The notes: generated by a model not told the origin, from the letters alone. Positions 35,030 to 45,198 are shown, counted from the first letter of the stretch. The stretch: DNA of 64,000 nt from an uncultured Lachnospiraceae bacterium (GCA_947164605.1 CAMUXE010000001.1:1-64000); one strand, 5' to 3'. Program-made: numbers and translations.

Positions 35030-35929
35030 TCAGCCTACACAGCCTCTAATCTCAGCCAAATCCTTAATACCCTTCTCTTCCATAAATTGACGGATTCCGT
35101 CAATCACCTTAAGTGTAGTGAAAGGATCATTAAAGTTTGCTGTTCCAACCGAAACTGCAGTAGCACCTGCCATGATAAACTCAAGTGCATCATAAGCTGA
35201 AGCAATTCCACCCATTCCAATAATAGGAAGGCTTGTCGCATGAGCCACTTCATAAACCATACGCACTGCAACAGGCTTTACAGCTGGGCCAGACATTCCA
35301 CCAGTCTTGTTTGCAATGGCAAATGTTCTGCGATTTACATCAATCTTCATACCTGTGATTGTATTGATGAGGGAGAGGGCATCTGCACCACCCGCCTCAC
35401 AAGCTCTTGCCATATCAGCAATGCTTGTGACGTTTGGACTCAGCTTCATAATTACAGGCTGTTTAGCAACCTTCTTGACCGCCTCTGTGATTTTTCTGGC
35501 AGCTTCCGGCTGTGTACCAAAAGCGATTCCGCCCTCCTTGACATTAGGGCATGAGATATTGATTTCAAGCATGTCAACATCATCTACAGTGGCAAGTCTC
35601 TCAACTGCCTCAACATACTCTTCCTCACTGTGTCCGCAGACATTTACAATCTTTACTGTATCATAAGCCTTAAGAAAATCGACATCTCTCTCAATAAATG
35701 TATCAAGGCCTGGATTCTGAAGGCCTATAGCATTGAGCATTCCACCTCTAGTCTCTGCCATTCTAGGTGTTGGATTTCCTTCCCAAGGAGTGATAGCCAC
35801 ACCCTTTGTTGTGATTGCTCCGAGTTTAGAAAGGTCAAAGAACTGACTGAACTCCATTCCAGATCCAAATGTTCCGGAAGCGACAGTCACTGGGTTTTTC
35901 CACTCAATACCTGCAATATTAATTTTCAT
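35030..35929 (-). CDS. pyrD: Dihydroorotate dehydrogenase B, catalytic subunit
   Basis: FMN enzyme of 299 residues converting dihydroorotate to orotate with NAD through PyrK (class 1B). Motifs: PVTVASGTFGSG, EINISCPNVKEGG with the catalytic Cys, and the FMN phosphate site GMGGIASAYDALE. The start at 35929 has GAGG five bases ahead, the same layout as pyrK. An ATG five codons upstream overlaps the pyrK stop as ATGA and cannot be excluded. Confidence 0.95.
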   Translation of the reverse strand: MKINIAGIEWKNPVTVASGTFGSGMEFSQFFDLSKLGAITTKGVAITPWEGNPTPRMAETRGGMLNAIGLQNPGLDTFIERDVDFLKAYDTVKIVNVCGHSEEEYVEAVERLATVDDVDMLEINISCPNVKEGGIAFGTQPEAARKITEAVKKVAKQPVIMKLSPNVTSIADMARACEAGGADALSLINTITGMKIDVNRRTFAIANKTGGMSGPAVKPVAVRMVYEVAHATSLPIIGMGGIASAYDALEFIMAGATAVSVGTANFNDPFTTLKVIDGIRQFMEEKGIKDLAEIRGCVG

Positions 35930-35943
35930 ATTTGCCTCAGCCA

Positions 35944-36702
35944 TCAGATCTCTACCTCCCTTGCATCGAAAACAGGACCTTCTGTGCACACTCTCTTATT
36001 CTTCACCTTTGAATGTCCGTCAACTTCCTTTGATTTACAAACACAAGACAGGCAAGCGCCCATTCCGCATGCCATTTTCTCTTCAAGTGAAATATAGGCT
36101 TCCTTGTCATGTGCAATTGCATAATTCTTAATAGCACGGAGCATAGGCATAGGGCCACAAGCGTAGAGCACATCAGCATCAAGGCCGAGCTCATCCACTG
36201 CATTAAGCACATTACCCTTAGTTCCACAAGAGCCATCTTCTGTTGCAATATATACCTGACCGTATTTCTCAAACTCCTCATTCAAGAAGAGCTCATCTCT
36301 GTAGCCTAAAACTATCTGCTTTTCGCAGTCAAGTTCTTTGGCCAAATTAAGCATAGGAGGAATACCAATTCCACCGCCAAAGATAAGAGCTTTTTTCTTG
36401 TTTGAAAGGTCATATCCATGGCCGACAGGTCCCTGAATCTCAACCTTATCCCCAGTCTCAAATTCTGAGAACTCTTTTGTGCCTTCTCCAACTGCTCTAA
36501 AAACAAGTCTAAGTTTATTTCCTTCTGTAAGGCACACACTTATTGGTCTTGGAAGAAGTCTTGCCTTGTCCTTGCTGTAGACTAGCACGAACTGTCCTGG
36601 GACAGCTTCCTGCGCTATTTTTTCTGTTTCAAACCAGATATCATATACATCTCCTGCAATCTTATCCTTGCTGATCACAGTGGCAGTCTCTCTGTATGCC
36701 AT
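35944..36702 (-). CDS. pyrK: Dihydroorotate dehydrogenase B, electron transfer subunit
   Basis: A 252-residue FAD and [2Fe-2S] protein carrying electrons from PyrD to NAD. FAD contact at RPISVC, NAD site in GGGIGIPPML, and a cluster-binding set CGMGACLSCVC with a later Cys in VCTEGPVF. The start at 36702 follows GGAGGCAAAT; the ATG four codons upstream overlaps that ribosome site. Its presence shows the pathway uses NAD rather than fumarate or quinone. Confidence 0.95.
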   Translation of the reverse strand: MAYRETATVISKDKIAGDVYDIWFETEKIAQEAVPGQFVLVYSKDKARLLPRPISVCLTEGNKLRLVFRAVGEGTKEFSEFETGDKVEIQGPVGHGYDLSNKKKALIFGGGIGIPPMLNLAKELDCEKQIVLGYRDELFLNEEFEKYGQVYIATEDGSCGTKGNVLNAVDELGLDADVLYACGPMPMLRAIKNYAIAHDKEAYISLEEKMACGMGACLSCVCKSKEVDGHSKVKNKRVCTEGPVFDAREVEI

Positions 36703-36733
36703 ATTTGCCTCCATCTATTTATTGATTTTCAAA

Positions 36734-37654
36734 TTAAAGAACTCTTCTGATATCCTCAACCATGTCTACTGCTGCCTGGTAAGAAGCCTTAGCATAGTCT
36801 TTTTCGCTAAACTTAGCAGCATACTCTTCTTTCTTGTAAGCTGCAATAATTCCTCTTGAGCTGTTTACAATAGCGCCAAGTCCGTCTGAGTTAAAGAAAC
36901 CAGCGAGATCATCTGCTGTGCCTCCCTGTGCGCCGTAACCAGGAACAAGAATAAGAGCCTTTGGCATAAGCTTACGAAGCTGTGCACCCATCTCTGGATA
37001 TGTTGCTCCAACAACTGCTCCTACATAGCTGTAATTATCTCCCATGGCATCTGCGCCCCACTCATTAACCTTATCTGCAACATGCTCATATAAAGGCTTG
37101 CCATCGATAAGTCTATCCTGGAACTCGCCGCTTGATGGGTTAGATGTCTTAACAAGTATAAAAATACCCTTCTTCTCAGCCTTACATACATCTACAAATG
37201 GCTTGATGCCATCTGTGCCAAGGTAAGGGTTAACTGTAGCAAAATCCTCATTGAAGGCGCTGACACTTGATGAGCCGATCTGAACCTTGCCAAGATGTCC
37301 GACTGCATATGCCTCTGAAGTAGAGCCAATATCGCCTCTCTTAACATCGCCTATTACTATAAGGCCATTCTCGTGACAGTAGTCAACTGTTCTCTGGTAT
37401 GCCTCCATACCAGGAAGTCCAAACTGCTCATACATAGCTACCTGTGGCTTAACAGCTGGAACTACATCCTTAATCTCATCGATAATTCCTTTATTAAACT
37501 GCCAGATTGCCTCAGATGCGCCTTTTAAAGTCTCACCGTATTTGTCAAATGATGCCTGCTTGATGAAATCAGGTACAAAGCCAAGCTTTGGATCTAAGCC
37601 CACAACTACTGGTGCCTTCATATCACTGATTTTTCCCATCAACTTGTTAATCAT
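36734..37654 (-). CDS. pyrF: Orotidine 5'-phosphate decarboxylase (long form)
   Basis: Last step to UMP. 306 residues, so of the long subfamily rather than the 230-residue one. VVGLDPKLGFVP at the start and the catalytic DVKRGDIGST are intact; the phosphate region is LVPGYGAQGG. It comes 48 bases after pyrC. Confidence 0.95.
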   Translation of the reverse strand: MINKLMGKISDMKAPVVVGLDPKLGFVPDFIKQASFDKYGETLKGASEAIWQFNKGIIDEIKDVVPAVKPQVAMYEQFGLPGMEAYQRTVDYCHENGLIVIGDVKRGDIGSTSEAYAVGHLGKVQIGSSSVSAFNEDFATVNPYLGTDGIKPFVDVCKAEKKGIFILVKTSNPSSGEFQDRLIDGKPLYEHVADKVNEWGADAMGDNYSYVGAVVGATYPEMGAQLRKLMPKALILVPGYGAQGGTADDLAGFFNSDGLGAIVNSSRGIIAAYKKEEYAAKFSEKDYAKASYQAAVDMVEDIRRVL

Positions 37655-37701
37655 CTTATATCCTCCTAAATTCCCTTTATCTTTATATGCATTAACCTAC
37701 T

Positions 37702-39024
37702 TTAAAGCTTTGCAATATCCTTGTCAACAATTGTCTCATTTCCATCCTTGTGAGCATATACAACCTTACCTGCCACAATTGTGTACTTGACACTTCCCTT
37801 TACTTCTCTTCCCTCAAATGGGGTGTTCTTTCCAAGTGAAGCAAACTTTGTGCTATCGATTACATACTTGTCATTAGGATCAATTATTGTAATGTCCGCT
37901 ATTCTTCCTGCCTGAAGCACTCCCTTGTCAAGTCTGAGCACTTTAGCCGGATTCAGGCTCATTTTCTCAGCCATCTGAATCGGACTTATCACTCCCTTCT
38001 CAACCAACTCTGACCAAATAAGGCTCACAGTTGTCTCAAGAGCTGAAGCTCCGAAAGGAGCCTCAAGGAAGCCTCTATCTTTTTCTGTCTTATGATGAGG
38101 AGCGTGATCGGTACATATACAATCTATAACACCATCAGCCAAGGCTCTTCTCAGGCCCTCCACATCATCCTTGTCCCTGAGTGGTGGACATATCTTAAAA
38201 TCAGCATCACTTCCATCTATGTCATTATCTGTAAGTATGAGATGATGAGCTGTAACCTCACAGGTCACAGGCAAGCCCTTCTCCTTGGCAAATTTGATAA
38301 GTTCAGCCGAATCCTTAGTTGTCACATGGCAGACATGAAGCCTTGCACCTGTATTTTTAGCCAGTATTAAATCTCTGGCAACCATTGTCTCTTCTGCAGA
38401 ATCAAGAATTCCGTAAAAGCCCAGTTCTTTAGCCCTATTGCCGGCATTCATAACGCCTCTCTTTGCAAGACTTTTATCCTCGCAATGTGCAAATACCGGA
38501 ATATCAACCTCTGCTGCCAATCTCATAGCCTGTCTGGCAACTCTAGAATCCATAACTGTATTGATATCTTCGCTCACAGCCACAGCGCCTGCATCTTTCA
38601 AGGCGTCAAAATCTGTCAGATACTCGCCCTCCTCCGCAGCTGTAACCGCAGCCACAGGAAGCACATTTACGCTTGAGACATCTTCTGCCTTTTCAATAAC
38701 GTACTTAATAATCTCAACATTGTCCATGACAGGTCTTGTGTTAGGCATACAGCATATAGTAGTAAAACCGCCTCTTGCCGCAGCTCTGGTTCCTGTTCTT
38801 ATTGTCTCCTTGTGTTCAAAGCCAGGTTCTCTGAGATGGGCATGCAGATCGACAAATCCAGGCATTACATAGTCGCCAGAAGCATCAATCACACTGTCTG
38901 CATCCTCATCACTGATATTCTCCGCAATTTCCACAACAACATTATCATCAATCATGATATCAGCAATCTTGTCATATCCACTCTCAGGATCAAGTACCCT
39001 TCCACCTCTAATTAATGTTTTCAT
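37702..39024 (-). CDS. pyrC: Dihydroorotase (class I)
   Basis: Zinc amidohydrolase of 440 residues closing carbamoyl-aspartate to dihydroorotate. Metal ligands are seen in DLHAHLREPG, in the HCED and HVCHV stretches, and in CTDHAPHH. It starts 10 bases after the GGDEF/EAL gene with AAGGAG before the ATG. pyrB and carAB are not in the window. Confidence 0.96.
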   Translation of the reverse strand: MKTLIRGGRVLDPESGYDKIADIMIDDNVVVEIAENISDEDADSVIDASGDYVMPGFVDLHAHLREPGFEHKETIRTGTRAAARGGFTTICCMPNTRPVMDNVEIIKYVIEKAEDVSSVNVLPVAAVTAAEEGEYLTDFDALKDAGAVAVSEDINTVMDSRVARQAMRLAAEVDIPVFAHCEDKSLAKRGVMNAGNRAKELGFYGILDSAEETMVARDLILAKNTGARLHVCHVTTKDSAELIKFAKEKGLPVTCEVTAHHLILTDNDIDGSDADFKICPPLRDKDDVEGLRRALADGVIDCICTDHAPHHKTEKDRGFLEAPFGASALETTVSLIWSELVEKGVISPIQMAEKMSLNPAKVLRLDKGVLQAGRIADITIIDPNDKYVIDSTKFASLGKNTPFEGREVKGSVKYTIVAGKVVYAHKDGNETIVDKDIAKL

Positions 39025-39033
39025 ATTTTCTCC

Positions 39034-41211
39034 TTATATGCATAAACGCTCTTTTTTCTCATCCTCTATGACATAGTTTGAGCCCTCAAGCTTTTTGCCT
39101 AAATAATTCCTCTCAAATTCAATTGAAGAAACCGGTCTGCCATAGTAGAAGCCCTGAATAAAGTTTACTCCAAGATTCTTAATCATCTTGCACTGTTCCT
39201 CATTCTCAATACCTTCAACTACAACCTTTGTTCCAATTGTCTTTGACAGTTCAACAATCAGCTTTACAAAAGACTGAGCATACTCATCTGTCAAAATGTC
39301 ATCTATAAATGTCTTATCGACCTTGATTACATCAAGTGGCAATTTTTTAATATAATTGAGCGATGAATATCCAGTACCGAAATCATCCAGAGCTATATTA
39401 AAGCCAGATTCCTTGAATTCTTTGATTATCTTCAAAACCCTGTCCATATCATTGATAGCAAAAGACTCTGTCACCTCAAGAGTTAAGTTCTTAGGATTTA
39501 CCCCTGTCCTCTTGGTCATATTCTTAATATTCTCAACAATATTCATCTGCAAAAGCTGTACAACCGAAAGATTAATATTAATCTTAAAGTCTGGGAATCC
39601 CATATCATTCCACTTTTTGCACTGCAAGCAGGCTTTTTCAAAAACATAATCACCTATATCAGTGATCAGGCCCAGGTACTCAGCCAAAGGAATAAACTCG
39701 CCTGGTCCTATAAAGCCCAAGGCCTTGCTGTCCCATCTCACAAGCGCTTCGCATGAAACGCATTCGTTATTTTCTGTGTTTATAACAGGCTGATAGTAAA
39801 CCAAAAATTCTTCAATTTCAGTAGCTATTGCCTGACGCATATTGTTTTCAATATCATAGCGCCTTGAAGTATTTATGCCCTTCTTGCTGTCATAATATGC
39901 ATATCTGTTTTTACCGCTAATTTTAGCCTCATACATGGCCATATCAGCCATCTTAACAATCTCATTAACATCAAGACTGTTGTCAGGAAAGATAGCCACG
40001 CCCATACTCATGGTACACAGATACTCTGTTCCCATTAAATCCCATGGCTTATTAAAGAGGCTGACGATTGCCTTGATAATTCTATCTATACCGTCATAGC
40101 TATCATGATCCACTATGACTAAGAACTCATCTCCTCCCATCCTGTAGCAGTGCTTCCTAATCATAGGTATATTCTGCAGGTTAGATGCAATTTCCTGCAG
40201 AAGAATATCTCCAAACTGATGGCCCAAGCCATCATTTATATGCTTAAAATCATCGAGATCAAGGAAAAGAACTGCTCCTTTCTCACCTGTCTGTGCAGAT
40301 CTGGCAAGCAGTTTAACCAAGTCTGTCTCTGATTTCATTCTGTTATATATACCTGTCAGGAAGTCATTATTGGCCTGATATTCAATCTTTTGCTGATTTT
40401 TCTTCTGCAGGGTTATATCACTTGCATTGCAAACTATTGCATCGCTGCCATCAATCCAGGTAAGGCCTGAAAACTTTATTGAGAACCAAAGTCCGCTTCT
40501 CGCATCATAGTGTTCAACCGGCTTTAGGTTAAATTGCAAATTATCCAAATCAGGCATCTTGTTCTCAGTCACACTCTTCAATGCTCTTCTGTATTCCTGA
40601 GATGACTTTGCAATATCATTTTCAAAGAGAACATTGCCATTATTCCTGTCAAATACCATGATTCCAGACCCAATTCGGCTCAAAATCTCTCTCAAGACTT
40701 CATAGGATGATATTAAAGAATTATTTGTAACCTTTCTCTGCGCGATACTTTGAACGATCATGGTTACATCTTTAATAAACTGAATCTGTTCCTCACTAAA
40801 TTTTATCTCATTGCGGCTCTCTATGATTGCAAAATACATAGCACAGACGCTATTTATATGAATAGGCACAAAGACGCATGTCTTAAAGCCCAATTTGTCC
40901 ATTATTTTCTTCTGCGACTCTGTCAGGTCTGAATATGTAGTTACCAAAGCCCCCTGATCATCAGCAAGAAAAAAACCGTCAGCCCTGAATGGTCCTTTTT
41001 CCAATTTTCTTGCTTTCTCACTCGAATAGTCAACAGCCAGATTAAGGCTTGAACCATCTGATGAAATCTGATAAATTCCAGCATTGGACGTGAACAGGAA
41101 TCTCTGTGCCTCTTTAATTACATACTTCATTGTGTCATAAAATGTATCAGTAGAATCAAGGGCCGTTATAATATTAGTCAACACATCATCTTTGAGTACA
41201 AACTTGTCCAT
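39034..41211 (-). CDS. GAF-GGDEF-EAL cyclic di-GMP enzyme
   Basis: 725-residue signalling protein, apparently cytosolic. Order: GAF-like domain (about 15-165), a PAS-like stretch (about 185-285), GGDEF (about 300-455) with intact RMGGDEF, and EAL (about 480-720). The EAL catalytic set looks complete: EALVRW, ININLS, LEVTES, DDFGTGYSS, KVDKTF, EGIE and QGFYYGRP. No RxxD inhibitory site stands before GGDEF. Both synthesis and breakdown of c-di-GMP are therefore possible. The start at 41211 follows GAGGAG. It is followed by pyrC after only 9 bases. Confidence 0.92.
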   Translation of the reverse strand: MDKFVLKDDVLTNIITALDSTDTFYDTMKYVIKEAQRFLFTSNAGIYQISSDGSSLNLAVDYSSEKARKLEKGPFRADGFFLADDQGALVTTYSDLTESQKKIMDKLGFKTCVFVPIHINSVCAMYFAIIESRNEIKFSEEQIQFIKDVTMIVQSIAQRKVTNNSLISSYEVLREILSRIGSGIMVFDRNNGNVLFENDIAKSSQEYRRALKSVTENKMPDLDNLQFNLKPVEHYDARSGLWFSIKFSGLTWIDGSDAIVCNASDITLQKKNQQKIEYQANNDFLTGIYNRMKSETDLVKLLARSAQTGEKGAVLFLDLDDFKHINDGLGHQFGDILLQEIASNLQNIPMIRKHCYRMGGDEFLVIVDHDSYDGIDRIIKAIVSLFNKPWDLMGTEYLCTMSMGVAIFPDNSLDVNEIVKMADMAMYEAKISGKNRYAYYDSKKGINTSRRYDIENNMRQAIATEIEEFLVYYQPVINTENNECVSCEALVRWDSKALGFIGPGEFIPLAEYLGLITDIGDYVFEKACLQCKKWNDMGFPDFKININLSVVQLLQMNIVENIKNMTKRTGVNPKNLTLEVTESFAINDMDRVLKIIKEFKESGFNIALDDFGTGYSSLNYIKKLPLDVIKVDKTFIDDILTDEYAQSFVKLIVELSKTIGTKVVVEGIENEEQCKMIKNLGVNFIQGFYYGRPVSSIEFERNYLGKKLEGSNYVIEDEKKERLCI

Positions 41212-41326
41212 ATTTTTGCTCCTCGTCTTCCCCCTCAAATCAAGTAAAATAGGCAAACTTTTTCAAGTATTATTATACATAATTAATGCTTTTTTGGGAA
41301 CTTATTTGAAAAATTTTTGTCTAATC

Positions 41327-41356
41327 TTGATTAATCCCTTTTTTGCATGATATTAT
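41327..41356 (+). promoter_or_regulatory. Promoter of the YcxB-like gene
   Basis: TTGATT (41327-41332), 18 bases, TATTAT (41351-41356), 32 bases before the ATG. Confidence 0.5.
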
Positions 41357-41388
41357 ATGTCCCAGTATAAGTATAAAGAGGTTAAGAT

Positions 41389-41916
41389 ATGGATATTATT
41401 CAGTACCAAACCAAACTAAAAGCTGATGGGGACACTTACAAAAAGATTGTTTTCTGGAATCGTTTTATAAAGAACCCAACTGAGCTGATATTGACTATTG
41501 CCCCAGCTATCATTGCCACAGTCATGCTGGCAATGGGCTATATAAGCACATTTATAGCTGTTATATATGCAGTTTGCTATTTTTACCCAATATATATCTT
41601 TTTTGTTCAGTTCAAATCAGCTGTAAATTACCACTTAAAGAACAGGCCTAAATCAGAAAGCGCACCATGTCTCATGACAATCACCACAGACATGATCACA
41701 GCGCAGATTGACCTTGATAATGAGCAAAGTATTGAAAACTATGATTGGAATGACTTTACTACCATTTATTTCAAGCAGGGTTACTACCTTATGTTTGACA
41801 AGTCCAAAATGCTGGTAATGTTCAACAGTCAGGATATGAGCCAGGAGCAAAGAGAGGCTTTTCCAGATTTGATAAAAAGAAGCATAGATCTAAACAAGTG
41901 CAAATTAGCCTTTTAA
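41389..41916 (+). CDS. YcxB-like membrane protein
   Basis: 175 residues. Two transmembrane helices (about 33-75) are followed by a soluble C-terminal domain resembling the YcxB C-terminal domain: MTAQIDLDNEQSIENYDWN, a pattern of beta strands with a conserved Trp, then FKQGYYLMFDKSKMLVM. AGAGG precedes the ATG. It is a single-gene unit ended by a long hairpin. Function unknown. Confidence 0.75.
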   Translation: MDIIQYQTKLKADGDTYKKIVFWNRFIKNPTELILTIAPAIIATVMLAMGYISTFIAVIYAVCYFYPIYIFFVQFKSAVNYHLKNRPKSESAPCLMTITTDMITAQIDLDNEQSIENYDWNDFTTIYFKQGYYLMFDKSKMLVMFNSQDMSQEQREAFPDLIKRSIDLNKCKLAF

Positions 41917-41942
41917 GTCCAAATAGGCTTTTAAACTTAAAG

Positions 41943-42024
41943 AAATCCCATATGAGTGTGTCAGCCTCAATTTCCAGATTTAAAATCTAGCAATTGCAAG
42001 CTTGCACTCATATGGGATTTTATT
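41943..42024. terminator. Long-range hairpin terminator between convergent genes
   Basis: AAATCCCATATGAGTG (41943-41958) pairs perfectly with CACTCATATGGGATTT (42005-42020). The 46-base interior itself holds a small stem and GCAAGCTTGC. T-rich sequence follows on the plus strand. It ends the YcxB-like gene and probably the glycosyltransferase gene. Confidence 0.7.
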
Positions 42025-43044
42025 TTAATTAAAACCTATTATTTTATTCATTACCTTGTAGCCTATTGCAGAAATCTTTCTGCCTACATGGCCTGACAAA
42101 TTAACAGAATTGCCAAGAATGCTGTATCTGAGTTCCTTATAAAGCTTTGGATTTGTGCCCTTTGCGTATTTCCACAAATCTTCCTTCTTCTTTAAGTTCT
42201 CTTTAGTGCCACTGATTATCAAGAATATTGATGAAACCTCCATCATAATTCTCAAATAATTTCTCATGTATTTTCTACACTTTTCAGTCTCTGGCTCATT
42301 CTCATTGTAGAAATCAATCATTCTCCTTGTCACAAAGAGCTGCTGATCTATTCTAGAAATCATCACAGACTCATTGACAGACTGATCATCTCTTCCGATG
42401 AAATATCTGTATAAATTAGCATTGATATAATACATCTTCTTTACAGCCACAAGAGGTTCAAAGACAAATATATTATCCACATAGAATGTGTGCTTTGGAA
42501 GCTGAAGTCCGCAATCCTTAAGCACCTGAGTGCGATAGATAGCACTGTGCATAAGAATATACTGATCGACCTTAAATCTGCCTATATCCTCCCATCCAAA
42601 GAACTGGCATATCGGAAAGACATTTTCATAATGAATTATCTTCTTTCTCTTGGCTCCGACTTTCTCATATACATAATTAGAGATTACCAAATCTGGCATA
42701 TTGTCGTCTTTAAACTCCCTGAGTGTAGATAAAACCTTTTTGTAGGCCTTTGCATCTATCCAGTCATCGCTGTCAATAACCTTGAAGAATTTGCCGCTGG
42801 CATGCGCAAGGCCTGTATTTACAGCCTGTCCATGTCCGCCATTTTCCTGATGTATAACTTTTACAATATTAGGATACTTTGCTTCATACTCCTTAGCAAT
42901 CTCAAATGTATTATCCTTAGTAGAACCGTCATCTACAATTATTACTTCAACATCCTCATCAGCGTTACCGATAGCCGATTCTATACTATGCCTCATATAC
43001 TCAGCAGAGTTATAGCAAGGAATTGCAAAACTTATTAACTTCAA
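42025..43044 (-). CDS. Family 2 glycosyltransferase
   Basis: 339-residue GT-A enzyme. FAIPCYNSAEYM starts the nucleotide-binding fold, VIIVDDGSTKDN follows, and the metal-binding DXD-like site is VIDSDDWID. No transmembrane segment is evident, so it acts at the cytoplasmic face, adding a sugar to a lipid or polymer. It starts 2 bases before the argS stop in transcription order, an odd partner. The sugar and acceptor are unknown. Confidence 0.9.
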   Translation of the reverse strand: MKLISFAIPCYNSAEYMRHSIESAIGNADEDVEVIIVDDGSTKDNTFEIAKEYEAKYPNIVKVIHQENGGHGQAVNTGLAHASGKFFKVIDSDDWIDAKAYKKVLSTLREFKDDNMPDLVISNYVYEKVGAKRKKIIHYENVFPICQFFGWEDIGRFKVDQYILMHSAIYRTQVLKDCGLQLPKHTFYVDNIFVFEPLVAVKKMYYINANLYRYFIGRDDQSVNESVMISRIDQQLFVTRRMIDFYNENEPETEKCRKYMRNYLRIMMEVSSIFLIISGTKENLKKKEDLWKYAKGTNPKLYKELRYSILGNSVNLSGHVGRKISAIGYKVMNKIIGFN

Positions 43045-43046
43045 AA

Positions 43047-44816
43047 CTACATCCTTTCAGGGCACTCGATACCTAAAAGATCAAGGCTTGCAAGCAAGAT
43101 ATCGCGTGTCAGTGTAATAAGAGCAATATAGCTCTTCTTTTTCTCAGGATCTGTCTCAGCAAGAATCTTAGTGCTGTGATAGAAACCGTTAAATGCATTG
43201 GAAACCTCATAGATATACTGGCATATCTTATGTGGTGCGTACTCCTTATATGCTGACTGAATTACGTCTGCATACTTGATTAAAGAGAGCTCCAAAGCCT
43301 TCATAGAAGCGTTGTCCACTGCATTTATCTTGAGATCCTCTATTTTAGCAGCATCGCTTTCCTCAAGATATCTATTTAATATAGACTTAATTCTTACTAC
43401 TGTGTAAAGAATATATGGTCCTGTATTACCCTCAAATGATGAGAAGGCATCCAAATCAAAGATATAATCCTTTGAGGCCTGATTAGAGAGGTCTCCGTAT
43501 TTCAAAGCGGCAAGTCCTACTATTCTAGCTGTCTCCTGTGCCTCATCCTCACTCATAGAACGGTTCTCAACGATTCTGTCATATACAGCCTTTCTGATAT
43601 CCTCAATGAGGACCTGAAGTCTCATTACACCGCCGTCTCTTGTCTTAAAAGGATGGCCATCCTTGCCATTCATAGTGCCAAAGCCAAGGAACTTGAGCTC
43701 TGCATCTGAATTTACAATGTTAGCCTTTCTGGCTGTTCTAAAGACCTGAATAAAGTGTAATTCCTGTCTCTTGTCTGCTGTATAGATATATCTATCTGGA
43801 TTGTAATCCTTTTCTCTCTCCACAAGTGTGGCAAGATCAGATGTTGCGTAAAGAGCAGCTCCGTCAGACTTACGCACAAGACATGGTGGATATTCCTTAT
43901 TGTCACTTTCCTCTGCTATATCAACTACTACAGCTCCCTCACTCTCGTGAGCGATGCCTTTTTCAATCATGTCTTCAACCATAGTGTCTATATATGGCTG
44001 TGCATCACTCTCTCCCTTCCAGAGTTCAAATGATACATTTAGATTGTCATAATTCCTTTTTAAGTCCTTTTTAGAGACATCCATAATATGGTTCCAAATA
44101 GCTCTGCATGCCTTGTCTCCACTCTGAAGCTTGAGTGTAGCCTGGTGAGCTCTCTCCATAAATGCTGCATCTTCCTTAGACTTCTTGCTAGCTACAGGAT
44201 AAATCTCCTCCAACTCAGATATTGTAAATGGAGCCTCACTTGGATACTCGCCCTGATAAGACTCATCAAAATATACTAATTCTGGCTTTCTATCTCTAAG
44301 TTCCTCAATGATGAGGCCCATCTGAAGGCCCCAATCGCCAAGATGAACATCTCCGATTACCTTATTTCCAGCATATTTCTGAATTCTCTTAATAGATTCT
44401 CCAATTACTGCTGAACGCAAATGGCCTACATGCAATGGTTTTGCGGCATTAGCTCCACCGTAATCCACGATTACAGTCTTCGCATCTTCACTGTTTCTAT
44501 AGCCAAATTTCTCATCTTCCTTCATAGCAGTAACCTGGTCTGCCAAAGCCTGCTTTGAAACCTTAATATTAATAAAACCCGGCTTTACAGAAACTATCTC
44601 CTCAAAGACTGGATTCTCGCTAATCTTTGCAACTACCTCATCAGCAATAATAAAAGGTGCCTTATGGTAAGCTTTTGCGATTGCCATGGCACCATTACAC
44701 TGATACTCGCAAAGATCAGGTCTGTTAGAAAGTGAAATCTTGACATCTGCCTCATATCCGCACTGGGCAAATCCTTCGCTCACTACCTTTGTAATCTGAT
44801 CAATCAAAGTATACAT
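43047..44816 (-). CDS. argS: Arginyl-tRNA synthetase
   Basis: Class I synthetase of 589 residues. The HIGH-type site is PLHVGHLRSAVIGES. The KMSKS region is replaced by FKTRDGGVM, as is common in ArgRS. The N-terminal tRNA-recognition domain and C-terminal anticodon-binding DALR domain (YEVSNAFNGFYH) are present. It precedes the glycosyltransferase gene and follows the lone receiver gene. Confidence 0.96.
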   Translation of the reverse strand: MYTLIDQITKVVSEGFAQCGYEADVKISLSNRPDLCEYQCNGAMAIAKAYHKAPFIIADEVVAKISENPVFEEIVSVKPGFINIKVSKQALADQVTAMKEDEKFGYRNSEDAKTVIVDYGGANAAKPLHVGHLRSAVIGESIKRIQKYAGNKVIGDVHLGDWGLQMGLIIEELRDRKPELVYFDESYQGEYPSEAPFTISELEEIYPVASKKSKEDAAFMERAHQATLKLQSGDKACRAIWNHIMDVSKKDLKRNYDNLNVSFELWKGESDAQPYIDTMVEDMIEKGIAHESEGAVVVDIAEESDNKEYPPCLVRKSDGAALYATSDLATLVEREKDYNPDRYIYTADKRQELHFIQVFRTARKANIVNSDAELKFLGFGTMNGKDGHPFKTRDGGVMRLQVLIEDIRKAVYDRIVENRSMSEDEAQETARIVGLAALKYGDLSNQASKDYIFDLDAFSSFEGNTGPYILYTVVRIKSILNRYLEESDAAKIEDLKINAVDNASMKALELSLIKYADVIQSAYKEYAPHKICQYIYEVSNAFNGFYHSTKILAETDPEKKKSYIALITLTRDILLASLDLLGIECPERM

Positions 44817-44835
44817 CTTATTTTCCCTTTATCAT

Positions 44836-45198
44836 TTAATCATTCATAATCTTATCAATACAGTTGATAATCACATCTGCATCGAAAGGCTTTTCAATAA
44901 AATCGAGAGCGCCTCTCTTAAGAGCTTCAATCATATTGGACTTCTGCGCAGCTGCAGAGACCATAATAATCTTAGCATCTGGATCCTTTTCAATAATCTC
45001 TTTTGTTGCCTGAATTCCATCCATAACTGGCATTGAAATGTCCATTGTAACTAAGTCAGGCTTATATTCCTCGTAAAGTTCAACGCCCTCCTGACCATTC
45101 AAAGCTTCTGCCACAATTTCATGGCCGCTTCCTTCAAGCATATTTTTCAAAAATCTTCTTGATGTCTTAGAATCATCTACTATCAATATTCTAGCCAT
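44836..45198 (-). CDS. CheY-like stand-alone receiver protein
   Basis: 120-residue response regulator made only of a receiver domain. The acidic pocket VDDS, phospho-acceptor Asp53 in VTMDISMP, switch Ser in MVSAAAQ, and Lys in IEKPF are all there. No output domain or kinase gene is next to it. It lies upstream of argS. CheY-type chemotaxis control or sporulation-type phosphorelay are both possible. Confidence 0.93.
   Translation of the reverse strand: MARILIVDDSKTSRRFLKNMLEGSGHEIVAEALNGQEGVELYEEYKPDLVTMDISMPVMDGIQATKEIIEKDPDAKIIMVSAAAQKSNMIEALKRGALDFIEKPFDADVIINCIDKIMND

Noticed and set aside
35630-36097. 155-codon plus-strand frame over pyrD/pyrK
   Set aside because: Opposite two certain genes; Cys and Ser rich in the way of shadow frames.
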